A stretch of 64,000 bases of DNA, taken from assembly GCF_029784135.1 (NCBI RefSeq), contig NC_073746.1, positions 296,260,089 to 296,324,088 of the forward strand. Reading direction: 5' to 3'. The notes below the pieces were generated by a model. The model did no database searches and was not told the origin of the DNA. It saw only the letters and a program-made list of their open reading frames with translations. This document shows positions 10,151-20,993 of the stretch, piece by piece. The position numbers and the translations under genes were made by a program. The number at the start of each line of letters is the position of its first letter. Position 1 is the stretch's first letter. This DNA comes from Toxorhynchites rutilus septentrionalis (taxonomy: Eukaryota; Arthropoda; Insecta; Diptera; Culicidae).

Positions 10151-11193
10151 TTCTACTTTCTCGAAGCATATTCAATTAATTACATGCATTGTTTTTCATT
10201 ATGCATTATACATTATAGTCATTGGTAAATGTATCGAAATTTATTGTTTCTATACCGAATATATTATTATCAAAACTCATTATTTGGAAATAATTTTTAT
10301 AAATACTTTGTAACCGAGGGTATGTAATTCGAACACTTCATAAAGAAACATATAATCATTCTAGCCTATGCGTTCAGTTCGATAAGTGCTGTACGTTTTA
10401 TTTTGATATACATCAGTTTCAATTGCTTACTTCATATCGTCGGTTTCATTCCAGATTTAGCTCCTTCTGCTCTCTGTTGGTCCCGCCTGTCAGTTCCTTA
10501 TTGCTGACAATGGTCTCGCCTTCCGATGTTCCTGCTTCTGTTCATTTATCTTCGCGTTACACTTTCCGCTGCTGCTCTTGCTGTTTCTCCTTATTAAGGT
10601 TAACTTTTCATTTTATTCACATGGGAAAATAAGTTGTCTCTGTTGATTTTCTCCCAGCACTTTTGGTTTGATCTTCATTGAAATTATTTTCGTAAGGAGT
10701 TTTTTTTTTATTTTGTTTCCCTCCTATTCAGTGTCAGTATTTATATTACACCGCTTTTCTGGCACTTTTCCGATCACATTGTTTGTAACACTTTTTGAAT
10801 TTCTCCCAGCACTATTTGTTTAGATTTCGCTATTGTTCCAATGTTTGCTGTTCGAATTATCACTCGCCTGTTGGCACGACACTTAATATTCACTATTTAA
10901 GCTTGTCCAGTTGTCCATAATAAATATATATTTCATATATATATTTTTTTTCAGTCTGCGCTAAAGTTGATTACACAAACTTCGGGGATTTTTCTCCCTT
11001 TCCTTAACTTTTCTTCTCATACTTTTATTTTGGCTTTTCCATTGAGCTGTGGCGGTAATTGCACTCAAGTTTACCACTCGCCATGTAATTATATAGTTTA
11101 TATTGTAATGCCAATAATATTGTTCACATCACCAATATTGTTCATCACACGCGGCCTTGTACTTATTTTCAATATTCTTCACATAAATCACTT
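10151..11193 (-). other. E2 untranslated leader
   Basis: About 1.04 kb between the PBS region and ORF A, T-rich on the plus strand. I see no conserved coding frame. Confidence 0.6.
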
Positions 11194-11226
11194 CCGAAGA
11201 TTGCAGGTTTAATTTCACGGTCGCCA
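11194..11226 (-). promoter_or_regulatory. E2 primer-binding site (tRNA-Arg), with extended tRNA match
   Basis: The plus strand ends TCACGGTCGCCA directly before the 5' LTR, equal to the 3' end of dipteran tRNA-Arg (TCG) as I know it. Further left, CCGAAGATTGCAGGTT (11194-11209) matches the anticodon-stem to T-stem part of the same tRNA, separated from the PBS by a short non-matching stretch. Confidence 0.75.
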
Positions 11227-11848
11227 TGTCTTATATTTGCTTTATACTTTTATTCAAAAAAGGTTTTATTCATTTCTCGTCACTCCACGCGTGCATCCGC
11301 GTCGAGTGTCATACAAGAACTGTCTTAATGCTAGTTACATGTGTCTTAAGCTAACTTAGCCAACAGTTTGTGGAGAGTTTCATTGGGAGGAGCCAAGTCG
11401 ATTTCAAAGGGGAATAGCCAATCAATCGAATGCAGTGTTCGATGTGAATGGTGTCAAGAAATAAAATTGCTTACTGCGCTCATAAGCGCGCATATCGATT
11501 TCATGGGAAATCGTAAAGTGTCACGACGACTTTGTGTACGGTCGCGTATTTAATCAGAATAGAACTGGGTTTGTTTTGGTTTCTGGTTTATTGCCTTTAG
11601 CTGCGCGCGACATGATGTAAGGGTGCATTCATATCGCCCGCGCATGTTGGCATGGACGAATGTGGGAGAAAAACAATTAACGAAATAATGCAGTTGCGCT
11701 TGAGGAATGTTTCGTGGGAATCGTAAATTGAAGTGACCACGCATGAGTCATTTATTTTGAAACAATCAACTGCTTATGAGGAGAAGGATAATTTGTATAT
11801 TGGGAGTTTTAAGATGGACTTTGGAACGGGGTTTGAAATCATACTACA
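11227..11848 (-). repeat. E2 5' LTR (622 bp)
   Basis: Starts TGTCTTATAT directly after the PBS and ends CATACTACA before the duplicated TACG. It matches the left LTR across the whole length by eye. It should carry the transcription start for the minus-strand genomic RNA. Confidence 0.95.
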
Positions 11849-14800
11849 TACGGGCCACGTTGTTGTGGCGCTCGGTGTAGGCTGCGTTGGCCAAAACGGG
11901 ACAGCCTCCCATAATGTGCTCTATGTTTTCACCTGGTTGATGGCACATCCGGCAAAGGTCATCAACGTCTTGATGCCAGACGTACCGCCTGCAGTTTCTC
12001 GTCGGCATTATCCTGTCCTGGATGGCTATCATGTCGGCTTCTACTACTGAAGAGAGTTCACCACGCGTTAGCCACAGATTAGATGCGGCCTTGTCGACGT
12101 GTGGCCGATCCAGTTGATGGGGGTGGGCACCATGCACTGCCTTCTGCTTCCAAGCTGCAATCTTCTCCTCCACTGTCTGCAGATTGCAGTTGAGTTGGTA
12201 CTCCGCTTGCGCCAAGTGCAGAGCGCTGTATCCTCTGTCGGCGGCGCAGACAGCCCGGTATAGCGCGTTTTGGTTGGCGCGTTCTGCGAAGTTGTCGTAC
12301 CTGGGCAACACACAGTGCAGAAATGTCGACGATTCCAAGTCCCCCTTCTTTGCGTGGTAGTGAAACTCTCTCCAGTGCCGATTGAGGATGGTGCATTCCG
12401 GCCTCTTTGAATGCTTTCCTCATCCTCCTCTCAAGGTCCTCTAGGTCAGTTTTGCTCCATTTGACTACACCAAAACTGAAGGTCAGCAGGGGAACCGCGA
12501 ATGTGTTGATCGCGCGTACCTTGTTCCCCGCGTTGAGGAAAGTCCTCAGGACACAGTTCACTCGACTCAAGAACTTGTCTCGCAGCTCCGTCTTGATGTC
12601 GGAGTGGCGAATCCCGGTGAGCTGTCGGAATCCAAGATATTTATAGGATTCGCCACGAACCATGTCTCTTATAAACTCGCCGTCATAGACCTCGTAGCCT
12701 CCGGATTCGGTAATTTGTCCTTTCAGCAGGTGGACACAGCGACACTTGTCGAGGCCGAACTCCATACAGATGTCCCTGCTTATGTCTTCGACAACCCGGA
12801 TAGCTACACCTAGACGCTGACGTGAATCAGCGTAGACCTTGAGATCGTCCATGTAAAAGGTATGGGTCACTTCTTCGTGGGCGCCGTCGCCATACCTTAT
12901 TTTATAGCCATGACCGTTTCTATTGAGCGTCCTACTGAGGGGGTTCAATGCCAGACAAAACCAAAGCGGGCTGAAAGAGTCGCCTTGGAATATCCCCCTC
13001 TTTATCTGCAGCGTTCTAGACTGCAACACATTTTCCCCATCACTAAGGTGCAGAGACGTGCTCCACTGCCTCATCGCATGCTGCAGGAACCTAACGACGA
13101 CGGGATCAATTTTGTAGAGCTCCAATACCCGGACGAGAAACGAGTGAGGTATGGAGTCATAAGCCTTCCTGTAATCGATATAGGCCATGCTTAGGTTCCG
13201 CTGGTTATAAACCGCCTGGCCGACTATGGCTGCGTCGATGATGGCCTGGTCTTTGCAGCCATGCGTATTTTTTCTGCATCCTTTCTGCTCTTCTGCGATG
13301 ATATGGTGTTGTTCGCAGTGGGCAGAAACTTTGGCGGTTATGATGCTGCTTAATATCTTGTACAGACTCGATAGGCACGTTATCGGCCTGTACTTTGATG
13401 GGTTCAATGTGTTGCTGTCTTTCGGGAGGAGGAATGTGACGCCACGGGTGGCGAATTCAGGGAGGTTGTGTGGGTCACGTAGCACCTTATTGAAGCACTC
13501 AGCTATCTTTTGATGTGCGACGGTCAGCTTCTTGTGCCAGAAGTTCTGAACACCATCGGGGCCCGGTGCTGCCCAGTTCCTCAGGTACCGCGAGGCTTCG
13601 CGGACATCGTTCTCTTCGACGATGATAGCTGGCATCTCTCCAATTTCACCACAACTCTCCTCCTCCCGTCTTAACCACATTTGCCCGTCGCGATGTTGTA
13701 CTGGGGTCTCCCAAATACCAGCCCAGAAGTTCGTCACATCGCTAATATCTGGCAAACCTTCGCGGTAGTCGGGCTTCTCGTCGCTAATGTGGTCGTAGAA
13801 CGCTTTTTCGTTATCTCTGAACATCCGATTTTGTTCCTGGCGCTTTGCAGAGTCAGAGTAACGTTTCAGCCGTTTAGTTAGGACGCTCAATTGCTGTACC
13901 AGTGTGTCGAGTTTTTCCGTCAGCTGGTGAGCTCCCAGCTGGCGAAGTTCAGTAGGCCGCACGATCACAGCAACTTGGCGACATAATTTCGCCGATCTGC
14001 TGCCTCTTTTGTACGCCATCAGTCTTCCAATTGCGGCGCGCTTGTTTAGGATCCGTTGCTCCAATCTCCTTCGCCATGGAGGCTCACGCCTTTCACGGAG
14101 ATGTTGGAGCAGTCCGCCTCTTGGCCTAATACGGTATCCTAAACTTTTGGCGGTCGCCACAGCAGCACAGTAAACTTTCAGTTGCAGCTCCTCCATGTTC
14201 TCAGCATCAACCAAGTGCAGCGGAAGAACGTGCTCGTTCATGAGCTTTACTGCACTTGTCAGCCTGCGGGAATGCTGCAACTTCGGGATCCTGGGGCGCG
14301 ATAATGGGTCTGTGTCGCGGAACTGTGAGATCGCCTCGTCGTAGTGGAAGACCAGATCGCGTAGTAGTTGTTGATCTGGCTGTGGGTCTTCCGGCTCAGG
14401 GGGTTGTAGTACTGTGGCCTCCACTGGTGCTGATTCGCGTGCCCCACTCGCGAATGAATTGCTCAGCCGTACTTAACTTCGTCTCGACACATCGCTTGCT
14501 CTGTTGTTCCTGGAGCTTATTTCTCTCTGCACCTGCTGCTTGATCTCGTCGATTTGCGTTTGGGAGAGCATGTTGTTGCGTACTATCGCTCTACGCCTCG
14601 CGTTCATCGCGTTCTGATCAAGCCTCCCGACGAACTCTGGATACGCTTCCTCGAACATTGTTAGTATTCGAGGGCGACCGCTCATGTCCGTCTCCAAAGC
14701 AGTGCAGATGTAATAAGCGCGGATCACGAATTCATTCATTTCGTGTGTCCACATGATCCGGCGCCTAGTGGTACCCACAAGTGTGGACGACTGTCGTCTG

Positions 14801-15198
14801 GCAGTCGCAACACGTCTCGTAGGCGCAGCGTTTCTTGGGTGATGTCGATGGCTGCTGTTTCCGTGTGGCGGTAGCTCTTCGGGTTGAACCCGGCTGGTGG
14901 CCCGCTCTTGCACATCGCCCTCCAGCCGCTGGCCGCTCGCTCTTACGCCCGTTCCAGGACCAGCTCCAGTTCGGGGACCCTCCTCGGGTGATCGCATTCT
15001 AATTATTCTTCGTGATCGTAGCTCCATTTTATTGGGTGTATCTCCTTTGCCCGGGAGACAGCGGGTTGGCAAGGCCTCCATGACCCGGGAGGCCTTCCCC
15101 GGGAGAGATATAGCGCTCTGACTCGCTCGCACCCCCTCACTTAGCCACTTTCGACACCCGTTCTCGGAGCCAAGACCAGGTGTGTGTTTCCAGTTCAC
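11849..15198 (-). pseudogene. R4-like ORF: Myb-like DNA-binding region, reverse transcriptase, CCHC knuckle
   Basis: Replication protein of an R4-clade LINE. The N-terminal part (14473-15198) has a trihelix/Myb-like stretch around MWTHEMNEFVIRAYY. The RT (12079-14424) has YRPITCLSSLYK, AYIDYRKAYDS, GIFQGDSFSPL and FYMDD. A knuckle CRMCHQPGENIEHIMGGC follows near 11.9 kb. Breaks: a TAA near 14475, where the copy at 49.2 kb has a Ser codon; a frameshift near 12305; and the E2 insertion. The RT motifs and endonuclease type place it with R4/Dong/Rex6 elements, by family knowledge rather than a search. Confidence 0.82.
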
Positions 15199-15303
15199 GC
15201 CCGATCTAAAAATGTCGTCATATGATCTTCGTGGAGGCGTGAGATAGGAACATTTGAGACCAACAGGCAGGCTCCTACCCTATGTTGATCCCCATTTGAG
15301 AAC
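11849..15303 (-). mobile_element. R4/Dong-like non-LTR retrotransposon, 5' and central part (right of E2)
   Basis: Continues the element interrupted at 3317. The exact 5' end is uncertain; the last recognisable sequence lies near 15300, before a short T-run. Without E2 the element is about 4.1 kb. It carries a Myb-like N-terminal domain, RT, zinc knuckle and, left of E2, the endonuclease. Confidence 0.8.
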
Positions 15304-15494
15304 CTCTTTTTTTTTTAAAATATCGGCTTTCCAGCCATACGTAAGCCATACGTAAGCCCATACGTAAGCACTCACATCCTCTTGCTTACCAAGAGTTTTG
15401 AACATCTCTAGTAACTTGGCCTCCATGGTGTGCGCTTGCTTGCGACTTTTATCTTGGGTAACCAATTTTATTCTAAGAGCTGTAGTAGTTTAAA
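15304..15494. other. Short gap between R4-like element and E3, with a 12-bp tandem repeat
   Basis: Contains about three copies of CCATACGTAAGC (15333-15372). A minus-strand frame here (start of KLVTQDKSRKQAH) looks coding-like but I do not recognise it; it could be a fragment of another element. Confidence 0.4.
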
Positions 15495-15521
15495 TTTTTT
15501 TTTTTTTTTTTTTTTTTTTTT
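15495..15521 (-). repeat. 27-nt T-run (A-tail on E3 sense strand)
   Basis: The homopolymer follows AAATAAATAAAAC on the sense strand, a spacing typical of a polyadenylated 3' end. An LTR would be expected here. Confidence 0.7.
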
Positions 15522-15621
15522 ATACAATATTTGGTTTTATTTATTTCGCTTAGTGATAAATTATTTTATGTATAATATGAATGTGCGCGTATATACACGT
15601 TGCTTTACTGTTCCCTTCCCC

Positions 15622-18600
15622 CTAACCGGGAGCGGGGCTATATTTTATAATACGGTTTTTATGTACAATTTGTTTTATTTGTGTTTTATCGTCTATAACT
15701 GTAACATTTGGGTGTTCAATTGATATAACTTTGTATGGGCCTAGGTAAATTTTATCTAGTTTTCGTCTATTTTCATTGGATAACATTACCAATTCTCCGA
15801 TTTTTAAAGGAATTGGTTTTGCTTCTTTAGTTTGTTCTTCGACTCGTTTTTGTTTGATTTTGTCTATCATGTCCTTGGTTATCTTTGCTGTTAATTTCAG
15901 TTTATATTTTAACTCCTTATGGTAGTCGTCTAGATTATACAATGGTTCTATATGAGGTTCTTTTGCTATGTTGAAGGGTATTGTTGCATTTTTGCCAAAA
16001 ATTAGTTCGAAAGGTGTGTAGTGGAAGTCTGTATGAGGAGTCGTGTTGTAGCAGAATGCATAGTAGGGTAGCCAGTCGTCCCAATCACTCTGTGATGAGT
16101 TTACGAACTGCCTTACGTATTCATTCAGACAACGATGATTCCTTTCTAGACCTCCAATAGATTGGGGGTGATAGGGTGTTGAAAAGTTTTGCTTGAACTG
16201 TAGCAGCTTAGTTATGTTTTCGAATAATTCGTTCTTGTATTCGGTTCCCTGATCCGTCTGTACGATTGAAGGTGTGCCGAAAACAAGAATGCAATGTTCG
16301 ATAAATGCTTTTGCTACTGTAGATGCTTGCTTGTCGGGTATTGCTTTAATGATTATGTACTTTGATAGGTTACATTGTATTGTTACTGCGTATCTATTTC
16401 CGGATTCTGACCTGTTAAATGGTCCGATAGTGTCCATAGATATGCAATCGAAAGTTTTTTCTGGGGTTTTAGTGTGAACGAAATTCTCATTAGTTTTTGT
16501 TGTATGTTTATTTTGTTTGCATGAAATGTAGTTTCGTATGAATTCGGCTATTTCAGATTTCATATTATTCCAAGAATAGAGTCTGCTTAGTTTTTTATAT
16601 AGACGGTTTGTACCTATATGTCCGCCTATTGGTGAGTTGTGATAGTTTTTCAGGATTTTTAATTTTTCATCGTGGTTATCTATTACACGCATGGGTGTAT
16701 ATAGTACGATTTGCAAGTCTTTGAGCGAGTCGTTACACGTCTTCTTGAAGAGCTGTACGCTGCATAATTGGAAAATAACACTGGATAGCGCTAGAGCTAT
16801 TGTGCTAATCCGTAATTTTGTGGCCATATTTTCTACTGATTTCACTAGATTCCCTAGGGTCTCTTTAGTGTTGCTTGCAATTTTAATTTTTGTCGACATT
16901 ATTTCTTTAAATCCTGTTTTGTTTGTGATTGCGCAATTAATCTCACTCTCACCAGTGATTTCGTTATCTTCTAATGTGCGTCCACATTGAAGTTTAGGTA
17001 GATGTTCCCATTCGGTTGGATTGATTGTCTCGTACACTTTGAGTTGATCAGGCTCATTGTTTCCGAGTATATCGTTTATGTTCTGATTTTCATTTCTTTT
17101 TTCATTTCCGAATTTTCTCGTCATTGCTCTAGTCTGGACAGCTAATACGTTTAATGTTTTCAAGGTTCCTGAGTCGATTTGTATTCGTGATAGGGCATCC
17201 GCGGTTACGTTTAATTTTCCTTGGACATATTGTACGTCAAAGCTGAATTCTTCTAGATCCAGTCTCATTCTGGTTAGTTTAGAAGATGGGTTCTTCATGG
17301 AAAAGAGATACACAAGTGGTCTGTGATCTGTTTTCACGGTAAATTTTCTTCCATATAGGTATGGTCTGAATTTGGTTATTGCCCAATGGATGGCAGTTAG
17401 TTCTTGTTCGATAGTTGATTTATTTGCTTCACCTTTGGTGAATGCCTTGCTTGCATATGCAACTGGTAATTCCGTACCGTCGTGATTTTGGGCTAATATT
17501 GCTCCGCACGCTACCTTTGATGCGTCGGTTATTAATGTAAATTCCTTTGTGAAATCAGGGAATTTAAGGATTGTCGGTGATAACAGGGCTGATTTCAGCG
17601 TTTCGAATGCCTTTTGACATTCTGGTTTCCATTCAAAATTAACGTTTTTTCTGAGTAACTTGTTCAATGGGTGAGCGATCTCTGCAAAATTTTTTATGAA
17701 CCTCCTGTAGTAGTTATAAAAGGCAACAAATCTGCGTACCTCATCTGATGATGTGGGTACTGGGTAGTTGAGAACTACTGCAAATTTCGATTTATCTGGT
17801 TGAATTCCGGATGCAGAAATGTTGTGTCCTAAATAGGTAACGTCAGGTCTGAAAAATGAACATTTTTTTGGGTTCAATTTTAGATTGAATTTGTGTAATT
17901 GTTTAAACACTTTTTCTAAATTGTTTATGTGATGATTAGTGGAACATCCTACGACTATGATGTCGTCGATGTAAAGGAAAGCACACTCTGCTGGTAAACC
18001 GCTGAGTGCTATAGTCATCATTCTCTGAAAACTATTTGGTGATATGTTTAGCCCGAAAGGTAGTCTGTTAAATTCATAATGTCCGTTGGATGTTGAGAAA
18101 GCTGTGAATTGTTTCGAATTTTCGTTAAGTTCTATTTGGTGAAAACCTGACATAAGGTCTAGGGTTGTGAAGAATTTTGCTCTTCCCAGTTGGTCAAGAA
18201 TTTCGTCTATCCTGGGTAGTGGAAATTTGTCTGGTGCGATTTTTTTATTAAGTTGTCGGAAGTCTATCACTAGTCTCCACCTTTTGTCTTCTGAATTTGA
18301 TTTTTTTGGTACTAAAAGTATGGGTGAATTGTACGGAGAAGTTGAATGCTGAATAATTTCATTTTCGAGCATGGTTGTTATTTGGTTATTAATTTCAGAA
18401 ATTTGTGCCTCTGGTGTGCGATAGTTTTTTATGTCCACGGGATTTGGATCATTAAGTGAAATGTTTTGTTTGTAAAAATTATTGGTGGTGAGAAAGTCTC
18501 CTTCAAGAGCGAATATTTCGTTATAACTTTTGCAAAGGTTTAATAATTTGGCTTTGACATCTGGGGGAGTGTTTTCTAGATTTAGTTCTTTGATTAGTTT

Positions 18601-19254
18601 GTTTATGCGTTCAGGGTTTTTGTTTGTGTTATTACTGGTGTGTTTAATTGTAAAGTTTTCGAGTGGTAAGGTTGAAGGTAGAAAGTTTTTAGGGATTGTT
18701 GATTCGTTTGTATTAGTGTTGATAATTTTGATGAATTGTTTGTTAGGGTTAACAATGGTATTGGCACAAAATACACCAGGTTTAATTTCTTGAGAAATTA
18801 TTACTGCGTCCTTTTTAAGGTTCGGTATTTTGATTTCCTTAACGATTTGACATCTAGGTGGAATGATGAAATGATCATCCCAAGTGTCTTGAATTGGTAT
18901 TTCTAGAGTGTGATTTTTGTATGTGAAAGATAACAACCATGAGTTTAGACAAATATTGCACTTAAATTTGGTTAGAAAGTCTCGACCCAAAATGCCATCA
19001 GCTTTGATGGGGAATTCGCGAGCTACTACTTGAAATTCTATGGGTACTTGAATGTCGTCTATTGATATAGTGGTTTCTGTTTGTCCAATTGTATTTATTC
19101 TTCCTTCTGTTACCCCGCTAATGGTGCAGTTTTTATCCGTGTTTACTAAAGTGCGATATATTGAGTTTTCTTTGATGATTGAGATATCGGCTCCCGTATC
19201 TAGGATTAGTGTGCATGGTTTTGTGCACATGTGTAGCTTAACCGTCACAAACAT
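15622..19254 (-). CDS. pol: E3 Pol polyprotein (1210 aa), intact
   Basis: Protease DTGADISI (about residue 20), RT with YIDDIIVVG (about 426), RNase H with TDASKVACGA and TDHRPLVYL, integrase zinc finger GGHIG to CKQNK, and DDE residues in SMDT, QTDQGTEY and GLERNHRC. The linker between RNase H and integrase contains a hydrophobic stretch (ISTIALALSSVIFQL) that could be a membrane helix; E2 lacks it. The ATG at 19254 is usable, but pol is probably expressed with gag by recoding. All catalytic residues I can check are present. Confidence 0.93.
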   Translation of the reverse strand: MFVTVKLHMCTKPCTLILDTGADISIIKENSIYRTLVNTDKNCTISGVTEGRINTIGQTETTISIDDIQVPIEFQVVAREFPIKADGILGRDFLTKFKCNICLNSWLLSFTYKNHTLEIPIQDTWDDHFIIPPRCQIVKEIKIPNLKKDAVIISQEIKPGVFCANTIVNPNKQFIKIINTNTNESTIPKNFLPSTLPLENFTIKHTSNNTNKNPERINKLIKELNLENTPPDVKAKLLNLCKSYNEIFALEGDFLTTNNFYKQNISLNDPNPVDIKNYRTPEAQISEINNQITTMLENEIIQHSTSPYNSPILLVPKKSNSEDKRWRLVIDFRQLNKKIAPDKFPLPRIDEILDQLGRAKFFTTLDLMSGFHQIELNENSKQFTAFSTSNGHYEFNRLPFGLNISPNSFQRMMTIALSGLPAECAFLYIDDIIVVGCSTNHHINNLEKVFKQLHKFNLKLNPKKCSFFRPDVTYLGHNISASGIQPDKSKFAVVLNYPVPTSSDEVRRFVAFYNYYRRFIKNFAEIAHPLNKLLRKNVNFEWKPECQKAFETLKSALLSPTILKFPDFTKEFTLITDASKVACGAILAQNHDGTELPVAYASKAFTKGEANKSTIEQELTAIHWAITKFRPYLYGRKFTVKTDHRPLVYLFSMKNPSSKLTRMRLDLEEFSFDVQYVQGKLNVTADALSRIQIDSGTLKTLNVLAVQTRAMTRKFGNEKRNENQNINDILGNNEPDQLKVYETINPTEWEHLPKLQCGRTLEDNEITGESEINCAITNKTGFKEIMSTKIKIASNTKETLGNLVKSVENMATKLRISTIALALSSVIFQLCSVQLFKKTCNDSLKDLQIVLYTPMRVIDNHDEKLKILKNYHNSPIGGHIGTNRLYKKLSRLYSWNNMKSEIAEFIRNYISCKQNKHTTKTNENFVHTKTPEKTFDCISMDTIGPFNRSESGNRYAVTIQCNLSKYIIIKAIPDKQASTVAKAFIEHCILVFGTPSIVQTDQGTEYKNELFENITKLLQFKQNFSTPYHPQSIGGLERNHRCLNEYVRQFVNSSQSDWDDWLPYYAFCYNTTPHTDFHYTPFELIFGKNATIPFNIAKEPHIEPLYNLDDYHKELKYKLKLTAKITKDMIDKIKQKRVEEQTKEAKPIPLKIGELVMLSNENRRKLDKIYLGPYKVISIEHPNVTVIDDKTQIKQIVHKNRIIKYSPAPG

Positions 19255-20532
19255 TGAACAAGTTATATTGTAATGAAAAATATTTAGTTTTGGTGTTCCT
19301 CCGTGTCGATGTCGAATCCGATTCGACGTGGAGGTTCGTCGATGGATTTCCTAAGTTTTCCGCCAATCCAATGTATCGTTGTGGCTGGTTATAAAAATTC
19401 CGGCCATTGCCTCTAGTTTGGTTGCCCCTGAAATTTGACCTAGAGTAATTTGGCTGCGGGTTGTTATTAAAACGTTGCACGTTGTTGTTCGAAAACTGGC
19501 CTCGAAATTGTTGTCGGCCTTGGTGGTTGTTCCTTATTTGATTTTGATTGCTGTAATTTCTGCCTCGGTTGGCGAAAGCGTTGTTGCGGAATGTGTTGTT
19601 GTTATGGTTGGGTATGTTGTTATAAAGACGTTGCCCGTTTCGGTGATTTTGCGCGTACGTAAAGATGGACGCGCTCGTACCGTTCAAATTTTCCTCCAAC
19701 GCCTTAGTCATGGCGTCGGAGTATGAGGCAAAATTTCCCGCTGATATTATAATCGAGGCCTTTTCGTTTTTCAGACCCCGAGCTAAAAATTTAATGCCCT
19801 CTTTATTGGCCATAGTTTTTGCCACTAGTGGGGGAATCTCTTTGGCGGAATACGCGGTTTCCAAACTGAAAACCAGTTTTTCTAGCTCTAGGCAGAAATG
19901 TTCTATCCCGCCGGTTTGTTTTAGGTTAGCCATTTTTGCTATGACTTGCTCTGGTGGGCTACTCGTAATTTTGCTTTGGAGAACCTTTATAATTTCGCCA
20001 ATAGTTGCAGGTGTTTCGGCAAAGACATTTCTTGCTCTGCCTTCTAATTTAGTTAGAATGACGTTAATTATCGTGTCTCTGGTGTTTCCAAAGTTTTCAC
20101 CAGGTTTAACGCATCTACGAATGATTTTAATTTATCGGCATTTCCGTCGAAGTGTGGAACTAGCGACGATGTCGTCTTAATTATTTCCAGGATACCCGCC
20201 ATCTTAGGTTTAAGGTTAGATAACCTAAGACAAAAAATGACGGCGAGGACAACTTCCTTAAAAGTTCTTGTTTGGCCCTTCTCTATCGTCGTCTTAATAA
20301 GGTTTAATAACTCCTTTGCCTTTGCTATGGTCTTAATGATGTCTGTGTTATGAGTCGCGCCTAGTAGGGTTGATGTTAACTTTTTAATGTGTCTGACGAG
20401 TGCTTCAGCCTCAGTCAGACGTTTTGCTCCCGTTGATTTTCTTAGCTTTTTTACCAGCTCTTGCTGGGCGGCTAAATGCAATAGTTTTAACTTCTGTAGG
20501 TTACTTTGAATTGTGTTCTCAATTTCCTCCAT
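19238..20532 (-). pseudogene. gag: E3 gag, split by a frameshift
   Basis: The N-terminal frame 20068-20532 and the C-terminal frame 19238-19933 are one Gag broken by an indel near 20070. Recognisable parts include LVPHFDGNADKLKSFVDALN and ILTKLEGRARN (out of frame between the two ORFs), then a tail of NRGRNYSNQNQ type rich in Asn, Arg and Gln. There is no CCHC motif, as in E1 and E2. The end overlaps the pol start by 17 nt. Confidence 0.8.
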
Positions 20533-20720
20533 TCAACGACTTACGTCTAGCATCTGGAGCACCAAAAGAGGAGAGTGTTCGACAAAAAAAATTATTTAGC
20601 GGAAAAGAGAGTAGAAAAGAAAATTGTTTTTTTTTTTTATTACTTTATGTTACCGTCTTCAACTAGTACCTCATGAGAATTTAGCTTTAATCATAATTTA
20701 CTTCTGCTTTTTTTTTTGTT

Positions 20721-20957
20721 TTAAATTGTTTCCGCTGCAGCTACTTGAGCTTTCACAGCTTGCATTGCGTGTGCGCTCATGCACGCTTTGTATGCTTTGT
20801 ATAGTCTTGAAATTAATAATAATATTACTATCGCTAAAATAATACATATAATGGCTCCTTGGGCCTCGTGTACAGTGCTGTGGTTTTCTAAATGATTAAG
20901 TATTTGCACTTGGGCATCGCCCGTGTTCGAGACTGGTTTGGTGCTGAATAGCCCCAT
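20721..20957 (-). CDS. E3 small leader ORF A: MGLF-type membrane protein (about 78 aa)
   Basis: The ATG at 20957 gives MGLFSTKPVSNTGDAQV, followed by LNHLENH, a long hydrophobic helix (IICIILAIVILLLI) and a basic YKAYKAC tail. Gly2 and Thr6 fit N-myristoylation. An upstream in-frame Met at 20993 exists, but conservation with E1 and E2 starts at MGLF. Confidence 0.75.
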   Translation of the reverse strand: MGLFSTKPVSNTGDAQVQILNHLENHSTVHEAQGAIICIILAIVILLLISRLYKAYKACMSAHAMQAVKAQVAAAETI

Positions 20958-20993
20958 TGGAAAAGAAATATATAACAACAACAAAAATTTCAA

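Larger units (their letters stand above)
3318..11848 (-). mobile_element. E2: complete mdg1/412-like Ty3/gypsy LTR retrotransposon
   Basis: An 8.5-kb element with two 622-bp LTRs that I could not distinguish by eye, a TACG target duplication, PPT, PBS and intact frames for ORF A, ORF B, gag and pol. Sense is minus. It sits inside an R4-like element, which itself borders E1. Identical LTRs and open frames mean a very recent insertion, possibly a still-active copy. Lineage evidence: PBS matching tRNA-Arg, small leader ORFs and TG...CA LTR ends. No env is present. Confidence 0.93.

Noticed and set aside
12862..13513. Plus-strand ORFs at 12862-13194 and 13226-13513
   Set aside because: Shadows of the R4-like reverse transcriptase on the other strand.
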